From contig OU015528.1 in NCBI GenBank assembly GCA_907165065.1, positions 71,653,474-71,717,473 on the forward strand: a stretch of DNA of 64,000 bases. The letters run 5' to 3'. A model generated the notes under the pieces. That model was not told where the DNA came from. It ran no database searches and worked only from the letters and a program-made list of their open reading frames with translations. Below are positions 1 to 14,100 of this stretch, piece after piece. Made by a program: the position numbers and the translations under genes. The DNA comes from Caprimulgus europaeus. Taxonomy: Eukaryota; Chordata; Aves; Caprimulgiformes; Caprimulgidae. Within the stretch, counting starts at the first letter, position 1. Each line of letters begins with the position of its first letter.

Positions 1-509
1 TTTTCTGTTTTGGTGGGTTTGTATTCCTAAGGCAAAATAGTCTTTTGCTGCAAGCAATGTGCAGTTCCAAATAACTCCCTCAATGAAAGAACAGGGAAAA
101 AAAAAAAAAATTAAAAATCAAACTTAATGAGAAAAGAGGGATAATTCAGCACAGAGTCCCATTGGTTTGATACTTAGAAATTATAAGGGGTATTGTGGTG
201 TAATGGGAACAAAAGTTTTCTCCCTAAAGGTGTGAGTTCTCCTTTAGAAGCCTATCCACTTCAGATCACATTTATTTCTGTGGAAAAGCTTGTCTACCTT
301 TTTGTATGTTTATGGTAGTTTAATCATCCATAATGAAGCATTAGAATGTTTTGGACTGTAATTTTAATACAAGCTACAGCTACTAAAATGGCCCCACAGA
401 AGAGAATCAAATTTCCACCATTAAAGCTTTTTGATAGATTCATAACTTCTAAAAAATGTCTCACTATACAGCTGGATGCTCATAAGGATTCCTTTCAAGT
501 CTTGAGATA

Positions 510-571
<62 letters not shown>

Positions 572-3500
572 CACACACACATATATATGTCAAATAAGGG
601 AATAACACCCACCCCATTTTATAATGAAAGGCCTGTGGTGCAAGAAAAGTATGTGATTCTATTAAAAAAAACCAAACCACAGACAAACAAACAAACAGAA
701 AAACAACAACAAAAACAACATGGTGGGAGTATTAATTTATCTCCTAGGAGTCCAAATCCAGGGTACAGACATCTGGATTAGGCTTCTAAAATGCTCTCAG
801 CTCTCCAGGAAAAGCAAAATGTAACTAATATCAGGCTGAAAAACTGAAATTGCACAGGGTACTTCTCTGACAGGTAAAGCATCTGGAACAGTATCACTCA
901 TTTCCATAACCTGGCTCTCCAAAGAGGTAGCCACATTGAAGCTGCCTCATCTCTGCATGTATCTTTTGTCCAGACTAACTCCTGAAACATGACAGACAAC
1001 ACTTCAGAAGACTTTTACATGGCAAAGACCAAAACCACATTGCTGATTAGCCTAAAAACAACACTGAGCAGCAGGAAGCATTTGTATCTTGTTTAATTTA
1101 CTATGTAAATGTAACATTGGAGTCTTGTAGCTAGACACACTGGAAATAACTCTGAAAATGACCAGTCACCATAGTTCCCAGTAGAAAGAAACGTAGTTCT
1201 TTCGGAGAGCTTCACATAGTAACTGTAATTTGAAACAGATAAATAATCTCTATATTCTCTATAATCAGGAGCATGCACTTCCTGCCCAGTCCCAACATAG
1301 AACATATATATTATGGATAAAGAAAAATGTAATAGATTTACGTTGTTATAGGGTTATATAAACTTATATATATAACCTTATATAGGAGACAGCACATCAG
1401 TGATGGAAGGATTTTCATGGAACAATTATGGATTCTCCATTTTCTGAGATTCCTAAGAGCCTACCTCACATGCAGACCCCATACAAAAATCTAATATATA
1501 TTTTTAATTATTTAGGTAAGGATAGTTTGCCTTAAAATAACGAATTGATTCTACCTATTTTTCTAAAAACACAGTAGTAACATAAACCAGAACATTGTCA
1601 GCTGCATGGTGGTAACATTCCTGGTTCTATTGCCTGACTGGTTACAGTAGGAGCCTGTTCACCTCACTTGAAAGCTTAAACTTAAACAGACCAGGTCTCT
1701 GTTCACAGCCCTCAGAAATACCTCCCTTTTTCTCTCCCCACAATTCCTTTCTTTCATTTTAGCATTATTTTAATGCAAATTTCAAGTTCAGATATTATGA
1801 TTCATAAAAAATGAAAATTGCACAGCTACATAGAACTCAAGCCTGCTGTGCTTTTAGTCTCAAAATAACTTACATTTACTACATATCTTATTACAGCTGT
1901 GAAATTTGTGTAGGGCAGTAATGAAACTGTCAGGCTAAGCATATAATGAGCTATTTTGCTTTGTTGCTAACTGCCTCTTTGTTTGCATTATATTTCATAA
2001 ATGTACCATATCTTCATAAATATGATTGAATGCAATAATAACTTTAAGGGAACTGTAGCAACTGCTTTGTTTTGTGAAAGCTAATATTTTAGTGCCTTGC
2101 TGTTTGTATTGGACTTGTGCTGAATATGAATATTTGTAAAATTAAAAGATTTTTAAAAATGAGGAATTGTTTAAAGTAAAATATGGCACTAATTAAAAAG
2201 AAATCTGGAACTGTGCTGAATGGTATAAACCTTTGTTACACATATATGTAACCTGACTTTGAAATACAGAATTAAGCAAATTAACTAAAACTCTAGTCTT
2301 ATTTTCTAAAGGTGGTAAACAACCAATATCTCATGGATTTCATTAGAAAATGTCAGGCATTCAGGGCTTACAAAGACAAGGAAATGAGTAAAGACCTCTT
2401 CACCTGCAAAAAATCCATCAAGTAAACATGTTAATATAGCTAAAGTACTTCAAACCCTGAGAATTGCTTTCCTGCAACAAATAAGATTATGCTCTGGTTT
2501 TTGCACAAATATGGTAACGAGAGGCACAGCCATAGGAATGGATGTTAGGTGAAAATCACACTCTCACTCAGATAAACGAATTTCTATAAATTTATAGCAC
2601 CTGCGTATCGATGAGACCTAGTTGTGAACTTAAGAATTTGACTTGATGCAAACGTTTTTTTAAAGGCTTGTCTGTGTTGTTAGCCCCTCCCAACAGACCA
2701 GTCATTGCTTTTAGGAAATCCTTCTAACTGGAGCACCCTAATAGCATTATTTTCTTTCTTTCTTTTTTTTTTTTTTTTTCAGTTCCCAACTCCCTAAAAA
2801 TTTTCTCATATGGGAGTAGTTCTCTGTAAAACAAATTTAAGCCTGCTGATAATAGATCAATTTTTTTCTTAATTATCTTTAGCAGTCTTGCCAGGAGGAT
2901 CAGAGATTGTAAAACATTTTGTTGAATGGGCAAGGAGTAGCCAAATACTTAAAGAAGTCACTTTTTGTGTCCTGTGACAGGTTTTGGTGCTTATCTTTGT
3001 TCTATTAATGATCGGGAGAAAATTGAGTCAGATACCATTTCTTTTTCCTTGTTTTATGTAGAGATAGTCAGAGAAAGTTTTTTTGCTGTTTTCTGATAGA
3101 CTGTATCTTCAACCCCTGTGTAGTACACAGGCTTTGGTGATTGTGCTCCCTGATCTAGTTTATGACTGCCATGGATATTGGTTGGGGCTCCTCGGGGCTT
3201 GCCACTCCAGGGAGCCCCCGCTGCTCCTGGCCCCCCAACCAGGCAGCCACCAGCCCCCACTCACTGGTACTTGACATCTAGTTTTTCACATTTGAATTTC
3301 TCCGTTCTTTTAAATTACTGAATTTATAAACAAAATATTCCCACTATTAAATAAATAAACCCTTAATCTCCTTAGTTCCCAGCTAAACTGTGGCTTAAGT
3401 CTGAGAGTGCTAAATCCTGAGGTATCCAACCTAGACCCCATCTAGGAGGTCTACTATACAGGGTTTCTTAATGTTGGAAGTTTCCATATTAGCTAGGGGT

Positions 3501-5514
3501 CTTCAGAAGGTTTCAGGTGCTGAATTTTAGTTGTCCATGTTCGTTCAGAAGTCTCTGAATTCAGGACACAGGAGAAATGAAATAGGTTTCAGTGGATAGT
3601 CAGATAAGATCCACCTTAGTGCATTTGCTCATGGGCAGACTAGTCTTCAGACTTGTGAAATGGAGCAATTCTGCATGCAGGCATGGGGGTATATATATAA
3701 AATATATATAAGACCAGTTGGAGAACTGGTGACTGAGAGCCTCATTCAAGCACTGTGGCTGGGTCAGTCTCTTAGAGAAGGCAAAATGCTTTGAACTTGG
3801 CTCATTGTAATGGGTTTATGTATCTTCATCAGGTTAAAAAGCCAACATAGATCCTGGGAACATGAACCAAACACCCCATCCACTCAGCCAAATATGCCAG
3901 TGTCAGTGTTGACCCCAGGACCCCATTTTCCTGCTTTTCTTGTGGTTCCGTAAACCTTGTATGCCTAAAGCCCATCACCATAACGCTATGTTCCTTTAAC
4001 AAGGAAGTTTAGGAAAACAGACTCCAGGTTGATCAAAGTGTCTGCCTTGTCCTGCTGATTCCCTGTATTTAGAAAAAGGGGTGAAGTTTTAATAACTACT
4101 CTAATCAAACAGTTGAGTAACAAGTCCGAACTGGATGAACTGGAATCGCACCCATAGATTTTTTTACAGGCACTTGTTTCTCTCCACCACTTGCACATGG
4201 ATTATATGTGGTACTAGACAGACAAATTTTTGTGAAGCAGTGTATAATGTAGGTAACTAAGAATAGTGGCCTGATATTTTCATTTCAGGTGTGCACATGA
4301 CTCAGAGGCAAGATGACGGAATCATACAAGCTGAGATAAAAAAATAATACTGAATGTAATTAATCATGGGAACAACTTAATAATGAAAGATTGTCAACTA
4401 TGACTATGTCATCTGTGACATCTTCTGACCAGACCTTGAGAAGGGTAACAGAAGCTATGATCTTTCAAGAATAATAAGAAATTATTCTCTTATATTGATC
4501 ATATTTCTTCTAATATACTGTTGCTTTAACATTTTGCTTCACGTATCACACTCGTACTCTGAGGTAGCTGTATCTGCAGGACATGTAGTTTGTGGTCCTC
4601 TAAGTGGCCTGCTACTAAACTCTGTGTGTACCTTTAGATACTCTGCATGATAAATTAATGCACAACTGCCCATTGTAACTGAAAGTTAGCATTAAAAGCC
4701 TGGAGATAATCTAAATTAACTAAATGGAGCGGCTATGATAGGACTGCAACATAATAGAAGGTATTAAAATATAGTTTTTGAGTTATGGTGAAAGTTGTTG
4801 GGAATCTCTGCTATTTTCTAGTAACAAATAGTAGCAAGCTAAACCAAAGTTACAGTCTCTTGAGTTAATTTTTACTGTTTGTAGAATAAAAACTAGAGTT
4901 TGTATAGTATACATTGAAAATTATTCTTGTGAGATTACAAAAGCTTAGTGGGAAAATATTACAAAAATCTCATTTCTCTCACTGAAACATAATTGCTGTT
5001 ATGTATTGACAAGACACAAAAATAATGCAAAGGTTATATTTAAACTGTTTCCAATATTGTATGTTATTGCTGTCTGCATAGATGATATACTGAGACCTCA
5101 CATCATATACATACATGTAGTACATACAGGTTGACACAGTGCAAAAATGAAAATGAAATTCTCTTATTGTCTACAGAAATAGCATCACAAAATAATAGTG
5201 GGATAGAGAGCCTTCAGTCCACAAGACAGAGTAAATAAAGTGCTTTAAGAGGCCAGAAGTACTAAAATACAGTGAAGCTAGAATTGATATTAACTCTGTC
5301 CAGGAACCTTCTACATGTGGAGACAGAGCCCTGCACTTAGACTTATTCTTACCATGGTAAACTGGAGGACACTTACCAGAAAAAACTCTTTTCATAATGA
5401 AAAAACCAAAAGTTTCCTCTACCACCTGAGTAGACTGTTATAGAAAGAAAAAAAATGTTCACTAAAACAAAAGATGTTGACACCAAACTTGTGATAGCTG
5501 CAGCAACAAGGTGA
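1..5514. other. Intergenic, no gene recognised
   Basis: AT-rich sequence with the (TA)n at 512-589, a small AT palindrome at 1352-1377, a T-rich run near 2762-2780 and a GC-rich hairpin-capable patch at 3180-3240. Short ORFs (up to 84 codons) show no domains or splice context. Confidence 0.7.
512..589. repeat. (TA)n microsatellite with CA segment
   Basis: About 23 TA units followed by TACATA variants, (AC)5 and a further ATATATAT. The reading frames across it (IYIYIY) are artefacts. Confidence 0.97.
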
Positions 5515-5969
5515 ACAAGGAGGGCCACTAAAATGATCAGAGGTATGGGACACCTCTCCTATGAAGAAAGGATGAGACAGTTGGGTTGTTTAGCCTGGAA
5601 AAGAGAAACCTCAGGGAGACCTTATTGTGGTCCTTCAGTACTTAAAAGGAGCTTATAAGAAAGATAGGGACAGACTTTTTTGCAGGGGCTGTTGGAATAG
5701 GACAAGGAATAACTGTTTTAAACTAAAAGATTCAGACTAGATGTAAGGAAGAAATTTTTTACAATATGGCTGGTGAAACAGTGGAACATGTTGCCCAGAG
5801 AGGTGGCAGAAGCCCCATCCCTGGAAACATTCAAGGTCAGGTTGGGTGGAGATCTGAGCAACCTGCTCTAGTTGAAGAAATCCCTGCTCATTGCAGGGGA
5901 CTTGGACTAGATGACCTTTAAAGGTCTCTTCCAACTCAAACCATTCTATGATTCTATGATTCTATGATT
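5515..5969 (+). mobile_element. CR1 LINE, 3' end fragment
   Basis: A 5'-truncated CR1 non-LTR retrotransposon, sense on the plus strand. Recognisable blocks in order are the relic of the reverse-transcriptase C-terminus (CTCTCCTATGAAGAAAGGATGAGAC, with stops and frameshifts), the 'gcccagagaggtggcagaagccccatccctggaaacattcaaggt' type segment, and the 3'UTR motif 'ggacttggactagatgacctttaaaggtctcttccaactcaaacc'. It ends in three ATTCTATG-type units at about 5943-5969. Decay of the reading frame shows it is dead. Confidence 0.93.
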
Positions 5970-8489
5970 TTTCTGTCTTACTTTCAACAGATCACTGTGA
6001 CATTTGTCAAATTGAGGTGGAGGTAGGTGGGATTTAAGATCTACAACAACAGCCTTTGTGTACTGGGTCACCTTAGCCAAGTTGTCTCCTCTAAAAATAA
6101 GCCTGCAATAGGATAGATTTGGTACTTAAATAAGTACTTACTAAGCTACCTAAAACCTCCATGACTTGCTTTCTTCATTTTATGAACAGAGAAAAAAAAA
6201 AAAAAAAACAATCAGAAAAAAAAAAAATACTCAGTCTACGTGCTAGTGACTGTTCTACAAAAGTGTTTCAGCCTCTTTGAGAATGTACAACCCAAAAGGA
6301 AATCAGTAGTGTGCATAATGTTTTGGGCTGTGATTTCTACTGGAATTTATGCAGCTAGGATTTTCCTCAACATAAAAACCGTGTTTGAGTAGTATCTTGT
6401 CTCTGTAATCCTCTTCTATGTGGGCCAATAGTAATGGAAGGAAGAGTGAAATATCTGTCCTCCTTACTGCTGACATGATGAAAACAACTCCTGGGCATAT
6501 TGTTCAACTATTCACTTTATTAGCTCTAGTGAAGACTCATGTTTAGCTCCTCATCTAAACTTGAGCTTTTCTCTCACTGACTTTTCCTCTTCCAGTCAAG
6601 GAATACCAATGATCTAGATCACCTACTGCAACTGAGGTCTCCTATTAGGGTTTACCTGTGTGTGAAGGGATAATAGTCTTTCTGTCCCTGCAGTGTCTTT
6701 CTATTACTAGATCAGGGAGTAACATTCCCACATGTATCAGGATGAAATGAATAATAAGCCTCTGCACATCTGTTGTTTGTTTATATGAACTCTATGTTAG
6801 CCAATCTTTCCTCAGGGTTTTTAATCTAGTTTTTGTGTAGAAACTTTCAAGCTGCTAGCCTCGAGGAAGCTTGTGTGTAGTTCTGCCTCTGAAATGCTGG
6901 CCTGAACTTTCGATTTCAGCTGTGGCAACCTTCCCTCTGGACTCACTGAGAATTAATATCGCTGAAGCAAGATCATGGATCAGTATAACTATACAGGAGA
7001 TACTGATGGATGACATGAAGATCACTGCTTATTTTTTCTCTGTTACAGGTTTTGGGACTTCCAAGCTTCCAAATTTTTGTAAGTCGGTAATAATATCAGG
7101 TGTACGGTAATGGGAATCTTAGTCTGATAGAATACACTCTTAAAAAAGAATTGATAACTTGTGGATTTGCAGTTTCCTTTCAAAAAGCTTCATGGTATTC
7201 TCACAACTGTGCAGCACAGACTAGATGGTGTCTTTGAACCCATCTCAGAGTTCACCGTGAAAAAGTTCAAACTTCATTGTGTCCTGTTAGTTATAAAAGT
7301 TATCTGACTTGACTGGTTGGAGCCTTAGTGGATGTGTGGGATGTAGTGCCTTGTGATGATTGACTATGAATAAAGAGAGTACTCAAAACACCATCTTAGA
7401 TGGGTGCCAGAGGCACAGTGGTTATCTGAAGGACAAGCAGAAGAGCCAAGAATAGTGCTCTGATGTGATACCAGCTTCTCAAACCCTGCCAGTGCCACAG
7501 CTGCTTGGTGTTTTAGGCGGATAATTTTGCTGCCCTTGTGTGACTTTTCATTATTCTTGAAAAATATCATAGAGATTTGTTCCTAGTGTGACTTTATCAG
7601 AGTTTGGGAGATAATAGGAACTGTTCCTGGCTGCATCCCCAGTCTTACTGTGCTTGGAAAAGAACACAATTATGTATGAAAGGAGAAACACATAATCCAA
7701 GAGGAAATGGCAAAAAAGAGCACAAGAAATGTTCCCATTAACTCTGTGTATGCTTGCTTTATCATAAATTGTGTCCTGATCAACCTGATTGCAATCAAAC
7801 AAAGGTAAAATGCAGTGAAATTAATATATGTTAAAGCTTATCTATTTTTTTCAGAAATCTCAAATCTCTAAAGAAAAGAAAAAGAAATATCTTCATTTTT
7901 ACTCTGTACTTGCAAAAATTATAATCTAGAAATTCCCAGAACATAAATAGTACTGTTAACAAAGAACATCACAGTTTGGGGACTTCTTCACTGAAGTCTG
8001 CTTTGGTGTTCATCCCTTCACTTTCTGGCTAAATCCTTAAGAATGAAACATTCCATGAAAATATTTTCTTCATAGTTCCTTTGTTTTCCATTTTTCCCAT
8101 CTGGTAGAAGCTCTAATTACTACTTTGTTCTCTGAATTTTAGTGAGAATACTGAACTCCATATAACTCAATACAAGTTTAAGAGATTTTTCATTTTTCTT
8201 CTTATTATTTAAATTTTCATTCCTACTATTCACCAGGGTGGTTAGAATCTAATGTTTTCTAAGCACTTCTGAAATAGTCGTCTCCAAAACAATAAAAGTC
8301 AAGAATTGATAGATGCATTTTTATAAGATCAAGAACAACATTACCATCTTCCTTCCAAACAATATATTTAAAGGGCACTCAGCACATCTGGGAAGGATGG
8401 TGATTCTTTTCTGATTTGCTGCTATAAGTGCATTGCATTTTAACTGAACTTGCACAAGGTCTTAACATTTCATTCTGCTAGAGGCATAT
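5970..8489. other. Intergenic, no gene recognised
   Basis: AT-rich with A-rich runs near 6190-6226. The ORFs at 6871 and 7551 are short and domain-free. Confidence 0.7.
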
Positions 8490-9079
8490 TGTGGTTTAAG
8501 CCCATCCATGACTAAGCAGCACATAGCCACTTACTCATCTCCCTCTGGTGGGATGGAGGAGAGAAGTGGAAGGGTAAAAGTGATAAAACTCATGAGTTTA
8601 GATAAAGACAGTTTAATAGGTAAAGAAAAAGCTGAACACACAAGCAAAGCAAAACAAGGAATTCATTCACTGCTTCCCATTGGCAGGCAGGTGTTCAGCC
8701 ACCTCCAGGAAAGCAGGGCTCCATCACATGTAACAGTTACTTGGGAAGACAAATGCAATCACTCCAAATGTCCCCCACTTCCTTCTTCTTCCCCAGCTTT
8801 ATATGCTGAGCATGACATCATACGGTATGGAATATCCCTCTGGTCAGTTGGGGTCAGCTGTCCCAGCTGTGTCCCCTCCCAAGGTATTGTGCACACCTTG
8901 CCTATTCACTGGCAGAATGGTATGAGGCTCAGAAGAGGCCGTGACTCTGTGTAAGCACTGCTTGGCAATAGCTAAAACATCTCTGTGTTATCAACACTCT
9001 TCCCAATACAAATCCAAAACATAGCCCCATACTAGCTACTATGAAGAAAATTAACTCTACTCCAGTCGAAACCAGCACA
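8490..9079 (-). mobile_element. Solo ERVL-type LTR
   Basis: A 590-bp LTR in minus orientation. In sense it starts TGTGCTGGTTTCGACTGG and ends GGCTTAAACCACA, giving TG...CA ends. It carries a TATAAA at 8803-8798 within GCATATAAAGCTGGGG and the widespread avian motif CTTCATAGTAGCTAGTATGG. I recognise this as a common avian class III (ERVL) LTR family. No internal retroviral genes flank it, so it is a solo LTR. I could not find a convincing target-site duplication. The 148-codon frame at 8508-8954 lies inside the LTR and is not a gene. Confidence 0.88.
8798..8803 (-). promoter_or_regulatory. TATA box within the solo LTR
   Basis: TATAAA on the minus strand, placed mid-LTR where an LTR promoter is expected, followed by a purine-rich stretch (GGGGAAGAAGAAGGAAG). 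Activity cannot be judged from sequence. Confidence 0.5.
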
Positions 9080-10711
9080 AGGTTAAACTGCAGAGTTATC
9101 AGTTTCTACTACTGTCTTTAGCAACTTCAACAATTCAAGCTCAAGGTAACAGGAAGCTCAGTAATTATTTCACTAGCTGCTGTAATGTCTTTTCTGGACA
9201 GGGCATATATCCATTGAATAATAAGCATTGAGTGCCACCTAGTGTACGGCTAAAAGCACCCTAAGAAAGACTACTGAATCTGACGATTACAGGTCCTAGC
9301 AAAAAGTGTATAGAAAAGGTTGCTATATCTGAAATAGGAGTCTTTAAATTACATCAACTCATTAAAAAAATAATTAAGAACTTTTTTCAGACTAGAGGGA
9401 GAGATGTATGGACACAAAACTATTGTAGGGTCATGTATATTATTGCTTCTGTAGGCTGAGCTCATTAAACACACCAGGAGTTCCTTGTATATTTTTATTC
9501 CCCACATGATTTCCCAGTGTACCACCTTCTCATCCCACTTTATGTCTTAGAACAGTTAAGCCATTTACAACATGCAATTTGCTAAATTACTTCTGTTCTT
9601 TCCTTGTGGGAGAAAAGTACATCTTAACTGAGATGCTTGGCAGGGTTAAAAGCTATTCTATTGCTCCAGTTCTTTGATCTATAGACAATTATAATCTCAT
9701 TAAGTGACAAATAGACTTATCAATTGCCATAGCTTTGTTGGCCCCACATTTCCATCTCAAGTTTTCAGTTTTCACTAAAATCAGTAGAATCCTGCCCACT
9801 GAGATCTGATATTTTCTGAAAGAATTGTTGCATGATGACCAGGCAAACAAAGCTGTTGCAGAAAAATGCCACTAGTGTGAATGTAAATCCTTACTTCACT
9901 TCAGACAGTACAGCCTGAAGTATTTATCTATTTAAAGGCTAGGTTTAACCATCTATCAAAACTTCTAAGGTAATAAATAATCTGTGATTACTGATAGATG
10001 GTGTGGTTAGAACCAGCAAAAATGTTGACTTAACAATCTGGTCTTACACATATAATATCTCTCAAGTGTTTTTCTAAATGGAAGCAGGATATTTCTAATA
10101 TCCATGCTGGCACACATTAGACCTGTTGTTGTTTACCTGACTCAATATATATAATTTCTCATTTCGTGTTATAGATGTACAAATCTTATCTATGGAGCTG
10201 GTTAATTATATATGTAGACAACAATAGATGCATTTCCAAACTTAGTACCACTTAGTTTAACATCTAGTTCAGCTTTCTTCAGAAAGTTGCTTAGGTCAGT
10301 ATCTCTAGATGCTCCAGAAGCTTGAATGAAACTGAATGTTATTAGAAAATCCACAACATGTTTATGATGAAAAAAAAACTTTTGAGTGTCATTGTGTTAA
10401 AAAAGGAAAGTAATAGCTCCAAGGGATAAGCCACTGAGAAGGTCTCCAAGTGGATTGACAAAACATGAAACTTGTTCTTTTAGAAGAAAAATAACCACTT
10501 GAAAGGATATATGGCTCATGAAGTACTTGTTAAGTGCTGTATATTACATACAGCTATATGTGTACAAAGACAGAGTGAGAGAAAAAAAAGCTACCTGCTG
10601 CTGTCAGTAGAGAAACTAATTATCCATGAAGCTATTGCTGTTTGTACACCTGAAGTGAAAAGGATAGAAAGAACTATTACATCCAAGCTTATTGACTCTG
10701 GGCTGCAGTAC
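9080..10711. other. Intergenic, nothing recognised
   Basis: AT-rich unique-looking sequence between the LTR and repeat copy A; no repeat, RNA or coding signature seen. Confidence 0.7.
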
Positions 10712-11163
10712 CAGTCACCTTACTGTGTAGGGAGGCTGGAGGAGAAATAACACACACACAGGCCTGCACATGTATAAATTTGCTTAAAATTCTGAATATA
10801 CTTAACCTAGTTACGTAGTAAAAGATAACATTAGCCATAACTGTGGAGTTGCAGCAGCAAGATGTGGTGAATGGTAAATAAAAGAGCAACACTCTTCCTC
10901 TGCCAGAGGAGGTGAAGGACCTGCTGCAGATACCCAAGGGCACTGCCCAGGTGCAGCGTCCTTACCCTAGGAAACAGGACTGGAGCGATCCTGCTCTCTC
11001 GCCTCTCCCTCTGCCCCTGTTCCTGCAGGAGCTGTGACTGCCCTTTAAACCTTGTTGTTTATGTCCTTTGTGCTCTCATGCTCTACAGGGTGTTTTACAT
11101 GCAATACATACGTGTTCTTTGTTGTCTCTGCTGTGCCTGAACCAGGTTCTGCCCAGCTCTCAG
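10712..11163 (+). repeat. Unclassified 0.45-kb dispersed repeat, copy A
   Basis: This segment matches the reverse complement of 20268-20703. The core from AAATAAAAGAGCAACACTC through CTGTTCCTGCAGGAGCTG (about 155 bases) has only a handful of differences between copies; the ends diverge more. Shared landmarks are CAGTCACCTTACTGTGT at the start, an AATAAA, CCTCTGCCAGAGG (a small hairpin), a long C/T tract, and CTGAACCAGGTTCTGCCCAGC at the end. An internal AATAAA hints at an LTR, but I saw no TG...CA termini or target duplications. It is not CR1. The small ORFs across it are not convincing. Confidence 0.8.
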
Positions 11164-14100
11164 GACTGTGTTGCTTTAGTGAACAATAATAAGGCAGTTG
11201 TGATTTCTGCAGTTCCCCAAGAACAAAAGGTATTACCCTATACCTGTACTGTCAGTTCCACTGCAGAGGAACCTATCAATCTAGGCTTGGGGTCTTGGTA
11301 TAGATCAAGTGAAGGACTGAAAGTTGATAAGCAGGTATTATTTTACAATAACATCTGTTTGTGTTGATTAAAAATATAATTTTTATTGTCCTTGAGAGGG
11401 AAAAAATTTCCAACTTTACAGAAAGATTATTTTAATCTATGAAAGAGATGCAAGAATGAACTAAGAAACACACCTGTCAGAACTCAAACTATTTTAGATG
11501 AATGTTGTATAGTAGACATTGTCATAATAAGCAATTTGTTACATACTGGTGTATTTGACAGACAACTTAATAGAAGTGGTGTAGTGCTAGAAACAGGCTT
11601 AGCAGCCAAATGAAAATCAACATGTAACCAAGTAAGTTGGGAGTGGAAGAGATTTACTGTTGAAACATCAAGATACCAGGTGTGAATGAGTCATGATGTC
11701 CTCAAATCTCAGGACTGAATCACGACTCAGTAAATACCATGTGCCTTGTTCACACAAATAGAACAGTAAGAATCCCATCAGCTTATGAGCCAAAGCAGAA
11801 CAATTGATAAACTCCTTTGATGAAAGCTTGGTTTCCATAGAGAGATGAAGTAATTCAAGATAGCTTTTGCTGACATTTATTACTGAGTACTAGTGGGTTT
11901 TTATGTGAAATAATATGTTTCATCAGAGTAGCTGGTTTAGCTGGAAAAAATTAGGAAAACTTTTGAATATCAAAGCCCTTCTGGTTTAAAAAAAGCTTGG
12001 CACATTTTAATGCTAAGCAGAAATTAAAAACATTTATTTAAGGCCTAGTTACACAGGTGTTAGTAAAATAATCTGAGAAAAGACGTTGGATGCTTGTGGA
12101 GGAGATTGTACATTGTCAGAGGAAAAGGGCAGTGGTGCAGGGAAGGAGAGGTAGAGAAATAAATATGATAAGGTAGTTATGTTCTGGATGGAAGAGAAAG
12201 ACAGGATTTCTACAACAATGTAGTAGAGGGAAAGAAGATAACAGTACATCTTAAAAGCAATACTACTACTGAGTTTGTATTTTGTGTATCCAGTAGAATT
12301 ATGAAACTTAGTACTCACTTCTTTCACTGAAGAAATATAATTTGTCTCTTTCCTCTGAAGATAAAGTTGTAGAGGTCAGAAATAGAATGAATTTTCTTTT
12401 TAGAAATATTAATCTTTGTTATGTAGCCTTTTACAGAAGTTTTAGAATGATCAGCCAAATATGAAAGAGACCATGATGTTGTATACGCTGTTTGATAACC
12501 AAATATGACTGATGTGGCATTTTCTCCATAAATTATTGCTAGACATTTACTCTCCAGTACACACAAAACCTGCACAGACTAACACTGATAGACACTGAGA
12601 GAAGCACAGAAACACTGCATCATGAAGAAGTCCCATTCAAACTCTTGCTACTTAAAAATTTGAAATAATACATGGAGAACAGTGAGAACCACAGTGTTGC
12701 CTCTGCCAGTCTGCAAGATTGAGAAAGAAGATGGGCCTTCACCATTACATCTAGGGGGAGGTGAGAGTTGCAGTGCCTGGAACAAAGAAGAGGAATCCAA
12801 ATGCTTACCTGCTTACACATGAATTAAGCTCCAGAGGTGTCCACCCATCATTCATTCAGATGAAGATGGTGTTCCACTAAAAATCTTGTTTATGGTCAAA
12901 GTGGAAGCACACCTTATCTTTATATAAAGTCAGGAATTTATTGTTAGTGTAATAAAAATCTTAAGAGATGAATTATTACCAGCCCAGATCTAATTGTTAA
13001 AGAAAAAGAATATAGTTAGAATACATAGTAAAGTCTCAGTAGTAGTAATAAAATGGTTCAAATTGTTTATACACACATTTAGTTTCTACCCCTTTCCCTG
13101 TGTTATGTTCATCCTTCCCCTGCTACCTCCGGCTCCTGAGGCTGGCAGCTTCCTTCTGGTACCGGTGCAACTTGAGTTGTCAGCATCTGGAGTCCTTTGT
13201 CAGGAGGAGTATGATTGATGTTCATGCCAACGGTTTCTTCTTCCTCATGTAAGTACCTATGTAAGGCATATTAGGAGCCTTGTGGACAACGTTGTAATGG
13301 AGGAGACAGTGATCCTGAGCAGATCATGTCTGTCAATTACTCCACCTGCTTGGCCCGGTCTTTGTCTGACAATAGAGCAAGAAAGTTCTTGTGACAGCAT
13401 CCTTTAGGAATAGCATTGTTTTCTTTAAAGGAAATTATACAACAGCTCAGATGACCAAAAGAGAGAGCATCTCTCCATGGAGGGGATTTGCTTTGCTCTG
13501 TACAGCAAGCCGTGGAAAATCCATCTGGGCTCCGTCTGATGCTATATGAATGCAGGTTGTCCAGCATCTGAAAGGATTTCCTCCCTGTCTACATGCCTGT
13601 TCTTATTCTGATTTATTAAAGCAGATGCCTCATTAAGACATTTGTTGCTAGGCCTTTCTTATTGAGATCATGCACTGGCTCACTCTCACAGCACTCTCCA
13701 GGTGCAGAGCTTGGAGTCATTCCTAAATGTTTAGTAACATCCATTTGAATCTTTCTCTGTCTTCATTGGTCTGCATTTCATTGTTACATCGGCATTTACT
13801 ACATGGCATGACCACTCTGGATGTTAGACACAAAATCCTAGATTTTTTTGTTCTTCTTGTTACCACTAAAACCAGTTTTGTGCAGCTCCAAACTCACCAT
13901 TTATGAGATAAAATAAAGCTGCAGGCGAAGAGTAGTTCAAATACAGCAAGTCAGACAAGCCTCAATCCGGGGACCTTACAAACTCAGTAAAAAACTTTAA
14001 TACTGCCTTTAAGTATCTCTAGCAATTTTTCATTCAAAAATAAAGATAATTATTAATCTTTTATGGACACAATTTTTTTTTACCAAAAAGGCTTTTTGTG

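Noticed and set aside
346-686. ORFs on both strands with poly(IY) or poly(YI)
   Set aside because: They translate the (TA)n microsatellite.
1352-1377. AT palindrome GGTTATATA...TATATAACC
   Set aside because: Short AT-only hairpins are common in sequence of this composition; no supporting context.
8508-8954. Longest ORF in the window (148 codons, plus strand)
   Set aside because: It lies entirely inside the solo LTR at 8490-9079, antisense to it, and has no domain. LTRs of this family do not encode protein there.
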